From Cellvibrionales bacterium (GTDB lineage Bacteria; Pseudomonadota; Gammaproteobacteria; Pseudomonadales; UBA7434), in NCBI GenBank assembly GCA_003492055.1, contig DMZE01000284.1, positions 1-6,445 on the forward strand: a DNA stretch of 6,445 nt, in the 5' to 3' direction. The first letter of the stretch is position 1, and each line of letters starts with the position of its first letter. The notes under the pieces were generated by a model. It saw only the letters and a list, made by a program, of their open reading frames with translations, ran no database searches and was not told the DNA's origin. The translations under genes and the position numbers were made by a program. This document shows, piece after piece, positions 5,343 to 6,445 of this stretch.

Positions 5343-5359
5343 GAAACCAGTAGGGCAGC

Positions 5360-6445
5360 TTAAAACTGCTCTTCGCTTAAGCCCATAACCACATCACTAT
5401 CGGCAACCGCGGCTTTTGCAAAGGCAGAAGCGCGAGGCAAAATATGGCTAGCAAAGAAGTTTGCAGTAGCGATTTTAGCGCTATAGAAAGACTCATCTGA
5501 TGCCATTTTAGTATCAGCAATAATCGCTGATTTAGCCAGTAACCAACCACCAAGAACGGTTCCGCTAAGCATTAAATAGTTCACTGAGCTAGTACCGACA
5601 AGATCAATATCTTCTAGTACACGTTGAGAAATATCTTGGCTAGCATCTTGCCACTGCTTTAAAGCAACGCCAAGCTCTTCAGTCATCATTGCAAACTGAG
5701 GGTAGTCACTTTTAAGAACATCTAAAGTGCTTTGTACTTCACCCATCATACTCATTAATTCAGTACCACCATCACGCAGAATTTTTCTGCCAATTAAATC
5801 CAATGCTTGGATACCAGTAGTGCCTTCATAAATAGTGATGATACGAGCGTCACGCATAAATTGCGCTGCGCCAGTTTCTTCAACAAAGCCCATGCCGCCA
5901 TGAATTTGTAAGCCGAGAGAAGTAACTTCTTGTGCTACTTCTGTTGCCCAACCTTTGGCGATAGGGGTTAAAAACTCTAAACGTTTGTAAGAAGCTTCAT
6001 CACCTTTTTCACCGCGATCTAATGCTGATGCCGCGAAATAGTTAATGGCCCGTCCGGCTTCGTTAAGTGCGCGCATTTGTAATAACATTCTACGAATGTC
6101 GCCATGCTTAATAATAGTGTTAGGAACCACTTGTCCTAAAGGAGCACCTTGAACGCGTTCTTTTGCATAGCTAACAGCATGTTGATAAGCGCTTTCGCCC
6201 AGTGCCACACCTTCAATGCCTACGTGTAAGCGTGCACCATTCATCATGGTGAACATATACTTAAGGCCTTTGTTTTCTTCGCCCACTAAAAAGCCTTTAG
6301 CGCCGCCGTTTTCGCCATAGTTCATGACGCATGTCGGGCTCGCGTGAATCCCCATTTTATGTTCGATAGAACTACAAATAACATCATTACGTTCGCCACA
6401 AGAGCCATCATCATTCACATGGAATTTAGGCACAATAAACATAGA
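5360..6445 (-). CDS. acyl-CoA dehydrogenase, long form with extra C-terminal domain (5' end outside window)
   Basis: The frame is open to the right edge, where the codon before the first methionine reads Ser, so 361 C-terminal residues are visible and roughly 235 are missing from a family of about 590-600. These FAD enzymes introduce the alpha-beta double bond into acyl-CoA, the first oxidation of beta-oxidation, and pass electrons to ETF. Counting from the methionine at 6440-6442, visible landmarks are G-I-H-A-S-P-T-C-V-M (31-40), F-T-M-M-N-G-A-R-L (64-72), Q-I-H-G-G-M-G-F (179-186), M-R-D-A-R (196-200) and I-Y-E-G-T-T-G-I-Q (204-212), whose Glu206 should be the catalytic base. Beyond about residue 230 lies the helical C-terminal extension typical of this long form (Pfam PF12806 type). 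Relatives include Pseudomonas FadE1/FadE2 (PA0506/PA0508) and the 3-methylmercaptopropionyl-CoA dehydrogenase DmdC; sequence alone does not settle the substrate. The methionine at 6442 is internal, not the start. Confidence 0.94.
   Translation of the reverse strand, partial: SMFIVPKFHVNDDGSCGERNDVICSSIEHKMGIHASPTCVMNYGENGGAKGFLVGEENKGLKYMFTMMNGARLHVGIEGVALGESAYQHAVSYAKERVQGAPLGQVVPNTIIKHGDIRRMLLQMRALNEAGRAINYFAASALDRGEKGDEASYKRLEFLTPIAKGWATEVAQEVTSLGLQIHGGMGFVEETGAAQFMRDARIITIYEGTTGIQALDLIGRKILRDGGTELMSMMGEVQSTLDVLKSDYPQFAMMTEELGVALKQWQDASQDISQRVLEDIDLVGTSSVNYLMLSGTVLGGWLLAKSAIIADTKMASDESFYSAKIATANFFASHILPRASAFAKAAVADSDVVMGLSEEQF

Larger units (their letters stand above)
5051..5359. other. 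309-bp non-coding gap between acyl-CoA dehydrogenase and KAS III
   Basis: No credible ORF is seen. The half next to the KAS III gene is very AT-rich with several T- and A-runs and must hold that gene's promoter if it is transcribed on its own, but I cannot pick a convincing -35/-10 pair. An imperfect dyad, GTTC-TTA-GCTAGC-AT-GAAC (5072-5090), lies shortly upstream of the ribosome-binding site. A sequence resembling one half of a Fur box (AATGAGAATCA, - strand, about 5206-5196) is present without a good second half. The other half of the gap holds the palindromes listed separately. Confidence 0.6.

Overview
The window looks like a chromosomal segment of a free-living, aerobic gammaproteobacterium, moderately AT-rich. 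The ETF-ubiquinone oxidoreductase, the DUF1285 protein and the 590-600-residue type of acyl-CoA dehydrogenase all resemble Pseudomonas or marine Cellvibrionales proteins as I remember them. This placement is inference from protein style; no rRNA or other marker gene is present. No phage, IS, CRISPR or tRNA genes are visible.

Layout. The left third reads on the + strand: the last 30 codons of a probable serA (1-93), a DUF1285 gene (216-797), and an HDOD-domain gene (960-1853). A strong 15-bp stem terminator (1882-1924) follows. The right two thirds read on the - strand: ETF-ubiquinone oxidoreductase (1993-3657), a FabH-like ketoacyl synthase III (3953-5050), and the C-terminal 361 residues of an acyl-CoA dehydrogenase that runs off the right edge (5360-6445). 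The terminator lies between the convergent HDOD and ETF-QO genes. The three - strand genes are separated by gaps of about 300 bp and are probably separate transcription units.

Function. The - strand genes share a fatty-acid theme. The acyl-CoA dehydrogenase passes electrons to ETF, ETF-QO passes them to ubiquinone, and the KAS III could draw acyl-CoA into fatty-acid synthesis. The genes for ETF itself (etfBA) are not in the window. The + strand genes are a serine-biosynthesis gene end, an uncharacterised conserved protein and a probable signalling scaffold, with no obvious common pathway.

I do not see a new multi-gene system. What stands out is small-scale DNA structure: a 15-bp perfect inverted repeat inside the DUF1285 coding sequence; a 19-bp tandem duplication across that gene's start codon; a five-unit 14-bp tandem array in front of the HDOD gene; and a 14-bp-period repeat overlapping the -35 box of the best ETF-QO promoter candidate. 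Two start codons (ETF-QO and KAS III) are also better explained by TTG and GTG than by the nearby ATG.
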